Positions 11,299 to 24,774 are shown, counted from the first letter of the stretch. The stretch is 64,000 nucleotides of DNA from Zasmidium citrigriseum (GCA_002786025.1 NHNW01000022.1:310001-374000); one strand, 5' to 3'. Notes: generated by a model not told the origin, from the letters alone. Numbers and translations are program-made.

Positions 11299-12132
11299 GC
11301 TGGAACCAGGATCAACCAGTCAGCCCATCCTCGTGGTTGTACAGGATGCACCGCCACAAGTTCCGTCGCTCTTGACTTGTTTCAGGTAGGCACTATAGGC
11401 GAAGGATGACAGCAGCGCCACAGATGCCTTTCTGATTCCCGATGATTTGATGATGAATTTGATGGTTTCCGGACGGGCAGAGGTCCGAGTCGAAGATTTG
11501 GCAGTCATCGAACGGGTGTGGCGGTGTGTTTTCGGCATCAAGCCATATCGGGAGGGAGCGATCGGCATTGTCGACTTCGGCTAGAGGCACGTTTCGTCAC
11601 CGCAGCGCTGCCATCCCTGCTTTCCCTCCGTTCTGCCACTCACCGGCTTCATCGCCAGACTCGCTCGAAGATCATCGCGCTGCCACGGCTTGTTTGGGCG
11701 CGTCAAGGTGAGGGCATTCCACCATCATGTCGTCTTTCTCCCCTTTCTCTCCCGTACGACTCCCCATCAACCGGTTCTCGCAGGTCGCAGTCCCACGCTG
11801 GTACCTGCATGCACGTTGGAGCTGTCACTGATTGTCCTGCTCGCTTGTATCGCACCAACGCCACCAGCGCTGCCATTTGCTGCAATCCCGCCCATCCTCC
11901 CTATATCACGTCTACTATCGCTATCAGCTTGGCGTCTCTTGACGTAGCCGGCACGTCGTTCGACAGCGCATTGCTCGGTGGGAGAGTGTACCTACTACAT
12001 CTCAACGCGTGCCTCTCTCAGGCGTGCGTGGTGCACCCATTCCGAGTAAGCTGCTCGTATTCACCTACAGGCCTCGCCTAGCTCCGCCGAGGCACACGCT
12101 TTTCTTAGACCAACGGGTCAGACACCCACGCC
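11299..12132. other. Intergenic, divergent promoters
   Basis: This region lies between the leftward regulator and the rightward kelch gene. It is C/T-rich from about 11600 to 11950, as fungal leaders often are. No coding support. Confidence 0.5.
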
Positions 12133-14694
12133 ATGGGTACCTCAGTACGCCGGAAATCCGTTTTTCAAGAGCTGGACGATTTCGACTTGGATCCTCCTGT
12201 CCGACGCTCGACCTCCATCTCTGGCTCTTCTGGACGCAACAACAAACGGCCTTCACCCGGCGTGCGATTTCGAAGTAAAGACGACGTGCGCGTCGTGGAG
12301 CGGCTGGAAGATGAACCTTTGACGAGTGGCGAAAAACACGACACGACGCCTCATCAGCACCTAGCTCCCAGAGCCACAGCTTCACCACTGGAGACTGCTG
12401 GCTCGCAGTCTCCACTTCCTGGCAAGACGTCTATAATGTATCGATTCGGCGTGGTGTTGCTAATATTGTGCGCTGCTTTCCCATTGCTACACTCTCCCAA
12501 CTCGAAGGCCTCATTACCTTTGCAACCGGTCAGTGGAGGTCCAGTACCAGAGCATTTCGAATCGCGGCGGACACATGGACTGGCGCGGCGAGCAGACAGC
12601 CCGACTGATGTGTGTTTCAGATGGGCGCAGCAATGTAGGTGGACATATCGATCGATTAGATGAGAGGCTTACCACGAAATAGCTGCCATTGTGAACGGAA
12701 CCCTCTTCCTCTATGGAGGCGAAGCAACGACAGAACCCGGCCAGGACTCGAATACTTGGAATAACAACTTCCTCTCTCTAGACCTGACCAAGACATGGCA
12801 GATTGCGACCCCATCGCTGACTGGACTACCGCAGCCGTCGGGTCCGCCCAATGTCAGCCTTGGGTATCTGTGGTCTTCGCATGAATCTCTCTTCCTCTAC
12901 GGTGGTGAGTTCTCATGGAAGCCAGCAGTCTCGCCCACAGCGAATTCACTTTGGGAGTACAACATTGCCTCATCCTCCTGGATTGAGCACAGTGATCCGC
13001 AGACTTCGACTGGAGTCAGCGCTCCGAGCAGTAACGAACCTGTGCAAAGAGCCGCAGAAGGTGCTGGTGTGAATATTCCGTCTTTGGGACGAGGATACTA
13101 CTTTGGAGGGCATCTTGATGGCTATACAACTGAGGGATGGGTGCGTAAAGCAAAGGGCAGAAGCCCACCCTGCGACATGTTTGAGACATACTGACCTTCT
13201 ACCCTTTACTTTTAGTCTCAGAGCATCCCGAGAGTGTACCTCCAATCACTGCTTGAGTTTACTTTTCCAGACTACTCCAACAACCAGGTCAATTCACTTG
13301 AGAATGGCAACAAGGCAGGCTCAGGAGGAGTGTATCGCAACATCACGGAGGGCGGCCTGCAGGCCGATTCGGGCTTCACCGAGCGTGCGGATGGACTGCT
13401 AATTTACGTGCCTGGCTTTGGCGATGAAGGTATCCTCCTGGCTCTTGCAGGAGGCACGAACCAAACCTACACGCAAATGAACAACATCAACATCTACGAC
13501 ATTGCGAACAGCTCCTGGTATACGCAAGCCACGTCAGGTCCTACTCCTAAGGTCCGAGTCAATCCTTGCGCGGTTATTGCAGCAGCACCAGATGGATCAA
13601 GCTACAACATTTACATGTTTGGAGGTCAGAACCTGATCCCATATGGAGATCAGACTCAATACGACGAGATGTGGATCCTTACGCTGCCTTCGTTCACCTG
13701 GATCAAAGTCGACCAGAGCGGACAGAGCGTACCTTATGGACGAAGTGGTCACACTTGTAACGTTTGGGATGCGCAGATGGTTGTTGTTGGCGGCTACACT
13801 GGAACTGGAGAAGACAATTCTTTGAGTTGTGAGAGTCCGGGAATCTATGTTTACGACTTGAGTGCGGCCGAATGGGTGAACCAATTTACGGCAACCAGTG
13901 CTGGTGCAGACGACAGCGATGCATCGAACGATGATTCCAGTTCAAGCGCTGATTCCACTGGAGCGAACAACCCATTCAACCAGCAACCCGCCCAAAAGTA
14001 CAGCGCCAACAACGCCGGCGGCCTTGAAGGATCCTACGGCTACACCGTCCCACAAGCAGTCATCGACGTCGTAGGGGGCGACAAAAGCGGCGGCGCAACC
14101 CTCACCACGCCCGTCAACACCGCAACCGCCGGTCCTCTCGCCACAGGCAAACCCGTCACGTACACCGTCACCAACGCCGACGGCTCCACGACAACTGCCA
14201 CCACCGGCGCTGACAGCTCCAACAACAATTCGAACTCCGGCGGCTCAGGAACAAACGTCGGCGCCATCGTCGCCGGCTGCGTCGCAGGCTTCTTCTTCCT
14301 CCTTGCGTGCTACCTCGCCTTCTGCGCTTTCATATACCGGAAACAACTGCAGCTCTACAAACGGCACGTCGAAATGGCCCAAGCCCAAGCTCGCGGGGAG
14401 AAAATCACCACGACCATCCCTGGCCTCATGACATCGACGAACAAGGGTTCTAGCACGACGCCCAGCGGTGGTTCTTTGAGGCCTTGGATGACCGAAGGCT
14501 CGGAGAATGCCAGTCAAGACGGTAGTGGAATTGGCGGAGGAGGTGCGGCTGTTGGTGGTGGAGGCTACTCATCTGTTAGGAGGAGCTCAGAAGTCTCGGA
14601 TACTAATGAGGATTTGCTCGCGGGAAGGGAGCCCACGTTTGTTGGGGTTATGCTGAATCCAAGGAGGAGTTTGAGGGTTATTAATCGAGACTGA
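12133..14694 (+). CDS. Kelch-repeat membrane protein
   Basis: Three exons (12133-12634, 12683-13140, 13216-14694) give 812 residues. Residues 1-100 are polar and basic, and residues about 102-120 form a hydrophobic segment (signal anchor or late signal peptide). From about 165 to 590 there are kelch-type beta-propeller blades: repeated hydrophobic-strand then Gly-Gly units (LFLYGGE, LLALAGGTN, IYMFGGQN, MVVVGGYTG) and YGRSGHTCNVW. A Ser/Thr/Asn-rich stalk follows. A second membrane helix lies at about 668-694, then a basic RKQ stop-transfer and a 115-residue Gly/Ser-rich cytosolic tail. The domain order fits a cell-surface kelch protein of unknown ligand. The second intron is an introner-like element. 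A shorter start at 12436 (MYRFGVV), just before the hydrophobic segment, is possible. Confidence 0.82.
13141..13215 (+). repeat. Introner-like element, copy B (spliceosomal intron)
   Basis: This is a 75-nt phase-0 GT-AG intron inside the kelch gene. It matches copy A at 2844-2921 over its full length, including donor region, GGGC/GCCC hairpin, branch site and acceptor tract. The flanking exons of the two genes are not similar, so the likeness is confined to the introns. Confidence 0.8.
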
Positions 14695-16023
14695 TGGTAA
14701 TGAGATGTGTGACGGCAGGATTTTTGACGGCAGGAACATTTGTACAGTCGGTGTATGATAGGCGTGTGATTAGAGGATACCCTTTTAGTGTCAATGGCAT
14801 GGATCTGAAGACATTTGATGATTCGATCATGGGCAGGGAGACACCGATCCTTATGGTTGTAAGTGGTACTCACATGGCGGACAACAAGAGCCTCATTCCT
14901 GTGGAGACATTGGGGATTCGGCAAGACAGACTATGGGCGAGCTGTTCAAAGGTCTGCCCTGACGTTTCGTTCCTCTATCTCCCTCCATCTCAGACCCATC
15001 TCAACAGCCAATTGCTCGGAGAAGCTCCTTCCTGCCTCAGCAGCAACAGACCTCAGTCCAATCTCAACAAGGAAGGAAGTCTGTGCGCACTTGCATGTGC
15101 ATGGCAGCCACTACCATTGCACTTCCTACAATTCAATCTTGAATCCTTCTGCCTACGATGGAGATGGTTGTCTCAAAGAACCGCTTGACGAGACGGGACG
15201 TCGGATGAGCCGGGTCTAAACGAGCAAAATACCGCCTTTTGATACAGCTTCGGCCTTGACTGGCATCTTGAAGGGTATGTTTCTCTTTCTCGAATCTCCG
15301 GGATGTGGTAAAGTCACTTCTCCGGGAGCCTCATGAAACATTGGTATTGATGGAGGGGCTCGACTTCTTCATTGCTGTCTGTATCAATGGACTTGGGACG
15401 ATTGTGGTTCATCAGTAACTGGCTCTTGCACTCTCTACTTTCGTCTCCAACAAACAACAGCCTGTCCATGCGGCAAAGACGCAAAACCACCGAACAGACA
15501 TCTCGGACGAGCCGAAAGAAACCACTTTCTCCAGCTACCACCGCTGGGGCTCCAAACGCAAATCTGCAAGCGCCGAGCAAGCTCCCAGCTATCCAGTAAC
15601 AAACTTCAGCCGCCCACGTCGATCATCCTTCCTATCCTGTCCAGAAAACTGGGTCACCACCTTTCTCTCTACTGAAGTGAAGACGAAGGACCCTGCAGCA
15701 TGTCAAGTGCTTGGTAAACGTGGTCTGCCCACCTACGTTTTTTTACTGGAGTTGGTGTAGACTGCACGGAGGAAGCCGCTGACTTAGCTGGGGATGGGTT
15801 AACAAGTTGGGTTGGCTACGCCCGAGGGGTGGGCGTAGCGGCAGGTTCAGACGTGTGTGAGGAAACGGTGCGTGGTCGTGTTCATGTTCAGGGTGAGGGA
15901 AGGAGAGTGATAAACCAGAGGGAGAGCCGCATCAATCATCAACATCAATCTGCGATCTTCCTGTTCCTCTCCACTCTGCTCTTTCGACAACTTTTCCAGA
16001 AGATTTCCTTTTTTCTCGTGAGG
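14695..16023. other. Intergenic region
   Basis: This holds the 3' flank of the kelch gene and the promoter of the bZIP gene. Several short frames overlap without any domain or splice support. No repeats are recognised. Confidence 0.45.
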
Positions 16024-16785
16024 ATGGACATCCACTCCTACGTCCCCGTCTCTCGCCCAGACTTTGCCACGCTGGCTCCTCACCCCCAAGCCGCCTTGTA
16101 CCCTTTAGATTTCGGGAACATCGGACCTTGCACTGGGTCATCTTCCACCGAGACTTCAACCGTAAGTCCCACCCATCCCTCACATTCCGCGGATCGAGAT
16201 GGCTGACAAGTATGGTCAAGGCCTCACCCACGACGCCATGCTTCTTGGACTTCAGCCCCACAGAGACCAAGTTCGATGCTGCGACCAAGTATCCTCTTCA
16301 GCAGCATAGGAGTTGGCCAACGACGTATCAAGCACAACAACATCAACAGTTGCAGAACTTCTTCGACAGCCTGCCGTCGGAGCAGATGTGTAGTGGGACC
16401 AAGACGGAGTCGACGCCTTTCCAGAAAGCCGTAAGTAAGATCTCGAAGCAAGGGACGCTGGTGAGTCAACTCATCAGAAATAGATGATGTAGAACAAGAA
16501 AATGCTGATGTTTTGATTTTGCAGCGACGACGAGAACAGAATAGAATTGCCCAGAGGGCTTTTCGGGAAAGGAAAGAGAGCCATGCGAAGCAGTTGGAGG
16601 AGGGCATGGCGGAGTTGAGGGAGAAGCATGAGTGTTTGCAGAGGAGGTATGAAGCGTTGAAAGACAAGCATGTAAAGTTGAGGGAGGGCGTTAAGGGGTT
16701 GCTTGGGGAGGTTGATGAAGGAGACGAAGATGGGAGGGAGGAATTAGGGGATGATGAGGGTGAGAAGTATGAGATGACGTTGTGA
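16024..16785 (+). CDS. bZIP transcription factor, Yap/Pap1 type
   Basis: The exons 16024-16161, 16221-16460 and 16525-16785 give 212 residues, all in phase 0. The last exon begins exactly at the basic region: RRREQNRIAQRAFRERKESH (about 127-146). The NxxAQxxFRxR core (Asn, Ala-Gln, Phe-Arg, Arg) is the DNA-contact signature of the fungal Yap1/Pap1 class. A leucine-zipper-like heptad helix follows to about 190, then an acidic tail. I chose the second donor (GTGAGT at 16461) because it keeps the usual KQGT linker before the basic region; the first donor at 16433 would drop ten residues. No cysteine-rich redox domain is present, so it is not the long Yap1 oxidative regulator itself. Confidence 0.85.
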
Positions 16786-19748
16786 GGATGTGGTATCTGG
16801 GAATGATCTTGGGCATTGATGTGATTGAATGGCGCCTCTGTTGAAATAGAATATCGATAATGTCGAACTTTGGGGATGGGGGCAAATGGGGAGTTCTGAG
16901 GAGGCTGGCGTCAAGGTGAAGGTTGAGAATACCCGGGCATGTGGCGGTTTGGAAAGGTCTCGAGGGATTGAAGATATATCTTACCTGTTCCAGATACAAC
17001 TTACTGCAAGATCGATCCGTGAAAGAAATAAGAGAGCGCCTCATCATGCCGTCTTCCCTACTTCCCTCTCATTCTGGCAGAATAATAGCCATTTTAAGGT
17101 GGATACTTGTGTCCAAGTTCTTGAAGGGCTCGCCGCAAGATGCGTCCGCGTCCCTAACGGCCAAGTCGGAGATCGTTGAGGATATGGTCCAATCTGTGCA
17201 GGATGCCGAGTCGCCAGGGCAGTGAAATCGAATGCAACCTCACATCCAGCGCTCATCAAGACCGACCCGGTTACGCATATTGAGGCCACGATAAGACACC
17301 TCCTCTCATCGCTAGCGATTGGCTCTTCATGATCGGACTCCTGCATCCTCCTCTCCACTATCACGGCCCAGAAGAGCAGACACATCAGCATGTCTCACCC
17401 AATCTTGGCTCCTCGTGCTTCCACGAGAGCACGAGTCATGCTTCTGCGTGGCACAGCCGTGACCAGCAGCACGACCTTGCAGCATGCCTCTCTCGTGCGA
17501 CGTTACCGAATTTCTGCTCCGTTAAGAGTTTCAAGTAGAAGGGCAGTGTGGAGGAGGTGCAGGACGCCCTGCATTGAAGCATTGTCGTGCAGTGAGGGGT
17601 AGGTGTAACAATGGGATTGTTGATGTTTGTTGTTATCGTGGTGGACGGGACAGCAGCAGGTCTTGTGGTTGTTGGTGAGAGTCGGTCTGTCTTGCCTGGA
17701 TCATCGATGTCAAGAAACGATGCACACGATCTTGACAGGCCGGATTGATGGGGATCGGCGGGTGTTCGCCAGGACCAAACGCATCGATTAATCGGCGACC
17801 GAAGTGGACTTGCCATACGAGGGAATTCGACAGAACCTAGGGAAGAAAGAAAAAAAACTCACGTGAAAGCGCGATCCACCCAAGACGCCGTGCCGGTCGC
17901 TGAGGCAAAAGGCGCGGAGGAGTTCGGTAAACAACGCGTCCTCCGAAGCTTATTGCTCGCTTTTGCGCACTGCTCTGGCAACGCTCTCATCATCATGCTG
18001 CCGTCACGCCAATCCCATCACAGCGTGCGTTGCGCAACAGCCAGGCCAGGAAGACCCTTGATTCGATGATGTGACCGGGCGAGACGCCGTAGAAATTATC
18101 ATCGCGTAGCGTGGTCAAGTGTTCGTCAATTCGCCTTGCGTTGCTCCTTGCTGGGAAGTGGTTTCTCGGAGACCACGAACGGCGTTGGCCTGGGCCTCGG
18201 ACGCACGGGCGTGTTCAGCTCAGCCAACAGCAGCTTGGCAGAGGTAAGGCGTTCAGTCGAGGCCTGCGTGTGGGAATCGAGGAAGCTCAGAAACAGACAC
18301 ACCGGACTCATGTTCACCAGCTGTAAACAATACTTTCGTTAGGCGAGGCGGGCTAAGAAAAGGCCGTCGTTTCCAACGCTGCTATGAAAAGCGTGCTATT
18401 GCAGATGGCATGAATCGGAGAATATGACGTATATCATCGTGGGCATCGCGATGCTGAGGTTTCCACATCGAGCAGGGCATGGTGATCGATCCCCAGTGCT
18501 TAGCCTTCCCACGCGACGTTTGCGCCAACGCCACACTCTCTCGTGAGCGTCTAGACGGAGCCAATGGTAGAGAGCGATAAGAGAGGCTTGCCCATGAACG
18601 ATGATGTGCGTCTGGAGCGGTAGAGAGTGGGCGAATGAGGAGGCGGAGATTGAAGACGTTGAACATTGCGGGCAGGGCGGCTGAAACTTAATGACGACAG
18701 CTGCAATCGGGATTTGATATCGCGAGCAAGCGAGAATATGTGGCCGGATTGGGTAGGTGTAGAAGTAGACAATGCAGTTGTGTTGCCCGGCCGGGAAGAG
18801 ACATTGGCGACATTGGAGTGGACGAGACGGGGAGTGGTGAAACGGAGAGGTCGCAATTCGATTGTTCCTTGCAGGCGTCTTGGTCCTCGCTCGGACTACA
18901 GTTGGCCAGGTGAGGCGGCTGCGGTGGAACGCTGTGGGCGCCGTGGAATGGAGAGCGCAGGCCCGTTGCGCAGAGAGAGGTGCCCGGATTGAGGGTGCCG
19001 GCGGTCGAGCAGCCATCGTCGATGCAGATGAAGAAGCAGGCTTTCGCAGGCACATGCTGGATGGCACTGGCACGTCAGACGGCAGTGCGAACTCTCTCTT
19101 CCACTCAGTGTTCTGTAAACACCTCGACTGCCGGCCCGCAGGCTGAGTATCACTTCTCATTCGCTTCTGCTTCGGCGTCAGCAGCGCTGTGGGTTCTGCG
19201 GCGCGCATCGTGGGATCTGAGCACCGGCCCAGCGACCAGGGCGGGGGACGGCAGCTTGCTGTCACCCAGCAACCAAACCACGCCGAGCTGAGAGTTCAGA
19301 CTTCCTCGACGACGACCACCTCTTCTTCTTCCTCCCACCGCCGCCTCGTCCAACGTTCGTCTGAACACCCGTCGTTCGTTCACGGCAGGCAGGAAAGGCT
19401 GGAAGAGGAAGAAGAGACGGGCCATTCGCTTGCTCCGTCGGGACGTCCACCACCACCACACCCCGTCCATCACCACCGCCGCGGCATGAACCCACGCCAA
19501 CCTTGACCTCCTCCGACACTCCTTCACACACACCCGGAATCTCCAACAATCCCTCCTTTGCACCACGGGCTATACTGCAGGGATACACGCCATTGGAAAG
19601 CCGAACCCATCGCTCCACGAACGCCGTTACTCTGCACCCCATATCGACCCCCAAACGGTCTCCATTCCACCACGACATCTCTCGACCGTGAGCAGAGGGA
19701 GCCGCAACGCCTCTCCCTCGCTCACCGCATACACTACCCACCTCCACC
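16786..19748. other. Long gene-poor region upstream of cdc25
   Basis: In almost 3 kb I find no protein with domain or splice support. A 289-codon antisense open frame (18396-19265) is Arg/Ser/Pro/Cys-rich with no structure, and I regard it as chance. An A-run with a CACGTG box lies at about 17850-17862. From about 19300 the sequence becomes pyrimidine-rich (TCTTCTTCTT runs), which fits a long 5' leader of the phosphatase gene. Confidence 0.45.
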
Positions 19749-21671
19749 ATGGAATACTCGTCGCCATTGGCGGCGATCCGTCCGCAACCGCACTCGCCCT
19801 GGGCCAGTCGGAAGGACGTGCCTGAGAGCCGCGCCATGTACCACGGCTGCAACACCATTGGGCCTTTCGACTTCAAGGCCATGAGCATGCACCAGAAGCC
19901 GAAGCGCAACGACTACTTCTCATTGCGTCCTGTCCGAGGCTCATCACCCACCGCCAGTCTGACGGCCGATCTAGACGCCAACTTCCATATCGACAAGAGG
20001 TAATGCATCGATCCACATTCCTCGGTTCACGAGTCTCGATCCTGACTGACATGCTGCTGCAGCCCTCAAGCGCCTACGCCCAGACGTTCATTGTTCACCG
20101 CAGATCTGTTCAAGCCCCGCGAAAATGCCGGTATGTGCAAGAATGCAAACGCTGTCGTGCAGCAGGCTCGCGTGCCTTCCACCAGCGCACCTTCTTTCAT
20201 CTGATTGATGGCTGACCATGGCAACCACCCACAGCAGACACTCCACCCATTGAGGTCGACCTTGCCACGACGCCGCCAATCCCCTCGTCGTCGCCCTACT
20301 GCGAAGCCATGGACATCTCGCCGCTGCCACACAAGCCGCCGCACTTCGTTGCCCAAGTCACGCTGCCGTCGCCATCGCCAGAGGAAACGCCGGATGTAGC
20401 AGAAATCTCACCTGACCTTCTCTCTCCAGACGTCCTGCCCGCTCCTCACGCACCAGCCGTGCAGCAACCAAGCTTTCTCGAGCTGCCTGAGTACGTGCCA
20501 ATGTCGTCTGCTGTGCTTGTCTTTGCTCACCTTCACTTGCAGACGCCGTCGGCCAGTCACGCGACCCAGCCTGTCCCGAACGAAGGGTCACTCCGCCAGC
20601 AGCATTCCTCAGCGTCCCACCACTGCCGAGACACAGCTCCCGCCGTTTCGGTTCGGCAATGTCGCGACCTCCGGCGTCTCGTGCTCGTCGACGCCCGCGC
20701 TACTAGACTCCTTTACCGAATCACCCGTCGACGACCTCCGGCCGTCCGGCACTGGCTCGATGCTGCCGCCACCACGTAGGACGTCGGTGAGCAACGCGAA
20801 CCGCAACAATGGGTCGCCGGCGAGTCACGTCAGAAAGCCCTCTGCCGGACGGCCTGCGTTTGTGCGGCCGCAGAGGAAGCTCATTCGGCGGTCGTTGAGC
20901 ATGTTCCAGCACCCCGACGACATCATGAAAGAGGAGTCAGATACCTTTGAGCCTCAAGCGGGACTGTCCTCGGTCATGGACATCGAACAGGACCACATGC
21001 CGAAGCTGCCGCATTTCATCCCTGATGACGAGCCGGACAGCTTACCACGCATCACGCAGGAGACAATGCTTGAGGTCCTTGACTCCAAGTACAGTGCTGA
21101 GTACGAACGTATTCTCGTCGTTGACTGCCGGTTTGAATACGAGTACAGCGGCGGCCACATTGAGAGCGCCGTCAACTTCAACGACAAGCAGCACCTCGCC
21201 AGTGAGCTCTTCACTGACAACGCATCCTCCAACACCTTACTCATCTTCCACTGTGAGTACTCGGTTCACCGTGCGCCTCTCACTGCGAAGTTCATCCGTA
21301 GTCATGACCGCAACGTCAACGCCGCACAATATCCTAGACTCACCTTCCCGGAGATGTACATCCTGGATGGTGGATACAGCAAGTTCTTCGCGGAGCACCC
21401 ATCGAAGTGCTATCCGCAGAACTACGTCGAGATGAATGATCAGAGACACGAACAGGCCTGCGAGCGGGGCATGGCCAAGGTCAAGCAGCAACGCCAGAAG
21501 CTGTTCCGCAACCAGACGTTCGCATTCGGCCAGAATCACGACGAGATGGAAGACTCGCCGACTGCTGCTGGACGTGGCCTGGGTCCTCGTAGTCAGAGCA
21601 CCTTTGCCGTCGGCACCGATGTTGCCGAAGGCATTGGCCAGTCCTTCCAGCGTCGTATGGCCTCTTACTAG
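19749..21671 (+). CDS. cdc25: Cdc25-type M-phase inducer phosphatase
   Basis: Four exons (19749-19999, 20063-20130, 20235-20490, 20543-21671) give 567 residues. The N-terminal 330 residues are Ser/Pro-rich and carry many SP/TP sites, as expected for a regulatory arm controlled by kinases. The C-terminal rhodanese-fold domain (about 355-520) has the segment ILVVDCRFEYEYSGGHI and then the catalytic loop HCEYSVHRAP. This fits the HCx5R phosphatase signature, with Cys at about residue 429 and Arg at about 434. The enzyme removes inhibitory phosphates from the cyclin-dependent kinase at the G2/M step (family knowledge; nimT in Aspergillus, MIH1 in yeast). Upstream and downstream gene-free stretches of about 3 kb suggest large regulatory or untranslated regions. 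Confidence 0.92.
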
Positions 21672-24600
21672 AGCACGATTACGGCTTTGCTTCTACTTCA
21701 CTGCACAGCGACGGCGTTTTCTGGGATGCGGGAGGCTTATTGAAAAGCATCTCTTGCGGCGTTCAAGCGAGCGCATTCTCCATGGCCAGGTCTTTTCTCA
21801 ACACGTCCGGCGAGGCGTTTGGCGGCCAACTGATCATCCGGACTGGTTTCTCCTTCGAAGCTTCTTTTTCCTTGCACTGTTATGTTCCCTTTTTACGATC
21901 CTCAGCAACACCATCGTGGCCTTTCAAGAGCCCGATTCAGCAACAACGATACCCAGCAGAACATCCGACCGCGCCACTTCGACTAAGAACGATAAACCCT
22001 TTCGTACGCATTCACACAAGCCGACCGACCGACCAACATCACCAATTGGCATACCGGTACTGGCCATTCACGCAATATGTCCGTCTCCTCACGATTTCAG
22101 AAGAGACATCGACAACACCATCTCACCGCCATCGAGAAACAACAATCATCATCGCATTGACGATCGCAACACCATCCAGCAAGAAGAGAACTTTTTCTGT
22201 TTGCTCCCCTTTTTCGACTCTTGTATTACTGCTTTGAAAGAAGAAGAAAACCATCAGACTGCTTTTACTCTTGGGTTGTGTACATACCATTGAACAGCAC
22301 CGACCATTGGAGCGGGAACACTGTACCAGAAGATTGTACATACTAGGGAGTGGAGTGGGATTGGAATGGACTAGAAAAGCAGGAATTTGTACGAGAGGAG
22401 AGGAATTTGGCAGTCAAAAGAGAAAGTCAAACGAAGCAGAATTCAGGAGGGAAGGGATTTTTGCATTGCTGGGAGGTTGAGCGATTGAATGATGGATGGG
22501 GCAGAAAAGAGAGAGCCCTGAAAAGTTTTGGTGGTGGTGGTTGTCGTTGTCGCAAAGTCTTTTTGATAATGTCTGAAAAAGAAGTTCAAAACATGTGAAT
22601 GATGTGCATCTCATCAACGACTGTGACCGAGCCCCCATTTCCGCTGACGTCAAAACACTGGGTAGTACTTGCCTTTTCGTGAGCAGCATGTGAAAGTCTT
22701 GGCGCAATCCCGTTTCCTTCCTCCCGCTCTTTTGAGCACAAGCCGCCTTATTTCAACCTCACCTCTTGACACTCAACGAACTTTCACGTGCCGATTTTCT
22801 CTTCTCAACGTCCCGACTGCCGCTCTATTTTCGTCAATCTTCTTGGTACACGGGGAAAAGCGGATGTCATCCCATCGATAAGCAGCCAGCCGCTGCGTTG
22901 GCGGGTCTCCAAGATGCAGACCATCCGCTCTCACAGATTTGTCGCTTGCATGTGAAACATACCTGCCACTTGACGCAAGAATGTTCTCGGAGGTATTTCG
23001 AATTCCTGGGATGTTCGCAGGTCACTCCGTTCGCGATTGCAGGGCTCTGCGTCCGCGGAGGGAAGATGGCCTAACGAGGCAGTTTAGCACGCGGCCTGAG
23101 GTGATGATGGTGGTGGGGAAGAGCCGTGAGAGATCGTCGAAACATCCGAGACGGAGGGTGACAAGGCTCTTGTGGTCCCGGCATTGTAAAGGGCGTTGAC
23201 TGTGGACCATTCGAGCTGAGCGCCACGATATGCAGCTGGCCAGGATGTCGGTATTTGTCGTGCTTCCGTGGAAGGCCAAAGGGGCAGGTAGGACAAGAAG
23301 GGTACTTCTCCTGCACGTCGACGTCTGCAAGTCACTGCTTGAGGCAGCGAAGTTGTAGTCTTGAGGCCAAGCGAACGAACGACATCGTTTCGTTCTTCGT
23401 ACTCGCCGTTTTTCACCTCTCGTCTGGCTGGCTTGTTGTCACTCGCGGGCGCCTACTCGGTGGCCCATCTCGGTTGCGTGGAGTGCATGAGAGCGGAGCA
23501 CGCTGGCCATGGCACAGTCACCAGTGGAGTAGTTGGGCGGTTTCACAAGACACGAGCGTCCTGCGTGCTCAAGCACACGCTCTTCGAAGGTGCCGCTGGA
23601 TCCATAAGACGAGAGGATATCTGTTGGTGTCACCGTCTTGGAGGTATCTTTGTCTCTTTCCGGCACGTTGGGAAGATGTCTCGGTATCCAGCACCGGCGA
23701 CGAGGGAAAGAGGTGTCATCAAAATCGGGAGGGCTGGCGCTGAGGGTGGTCTTCACATGCTTGAGCGAGCCTCAACGCTCAAGCGACGCCACAGTCCCCG
23801 GTCGTCGGCGGCTTTGCCGGCGCGGCTCCCATGCACATGTCAGAGCGATTGACAGGGCCGAGTGGGAGCAGTCCCACCCTCTTGGCGTTCACATGCTGCG
23901 CGGCAGGGGGCGAATAGGGATCCAATTTGCTGCACGATATCAAGGCAGTCGGGCCCATTGCAGTTATCTCTCGGGCGCGGGCGAATCACACGGGCGCAGC
24001 GACTCAGCTAGGCCGTGATCGATGATGAGGGACTGCTCGCAGACAGGTTCACGACCAGCTCCTCGAAGCCTGCCGCAAAGCTTCGAGTGTGTTGGAAAGT
24101 CTCTGTGGCTTGTGTCGGGCAACGGAAGCGCGGGAGCGCGCGGGAAGATGAAGCGACGGGCGGTGGTTGGTTGAGAGAGAAGAGATGTGGGGCCAGGGCG
24201 AGGCGTTGAGGTGGGAGGGTACGTCACGCTGATCGAGCTTGCCCAGTGCATCTTCACATGCCAGAAACGCAGGCTGCGGGCTGTACTTGGGTACAAGCGC
24301 CCTTTTGCCGTGCCAGAGCAGCAGGTGTGAGGTAAGAAGCGACGCACATCGCTCAACCATCTCTCGCAGTCTCTCCATCTCCTCTGCCTCACCTCCCAAA
24401 CCGCCTCATCACCGCACCAAACTCTCGTCTGTATCACACTGGTGAGCTGACCGCAGATATCCCTCGGACTCGGAACATCACAGCTTGTACGTCGCATTCA
24501 TGTTATAGCTCCGGGATCTGGGCCTGGGCGGCGCTGACGGTGATTGCACAGGAAGCAGCATCCGCGAAATCATCACAACCACAGGGTAAGCACCTTGTCG

Positions 24601-24774
24601 CCGTATGCACAACTTTCCACCCCCCAGCCCAACCGTCTCAGATCAAGATCGCGCTTTATCACTACTCCACCACCAGAAGCAGGAGCACCACTCCCCGATA
24701 ACAACCTCTCCCTCGACTCCTCCTCGATCTCGACTGACCCAACAGCCATACAGTCCCCCTCGACCTCCTCCGCC
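21672..24774. other. Long gene-poor region between cdc25 and cap20
   Basis: About 3.1 kb without supported genes. The first 600 bases probably belong to the cdc25 3' untranslated region. The last 200 bases are pyrimidine-rich, and a GTAAGC donor after CCACAGG near 24580-24590 hints at a spliced 5' leader of the next gene. I see no tRNA, repeat or transposon in it. Confidence 0.45.

Noticed and set aside
18396..19265. 289-codon minus-strand open frame
   Set aside because: Composition is rich in Arg, Ser, Pro and Cys with no domain, membrane or repeat pattern, and it overlaps other equally long frames. It is chance openness in GC-rich DNA.
21248..21260. GTGAGT donor-like word in the Cdc25 active-site codons
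   Set aside because: It overlaps the catalytic Cys-Glu-Tyr codons, and the frame stays open with the full HCx5R motif; an intron here would destroy the enzyme.
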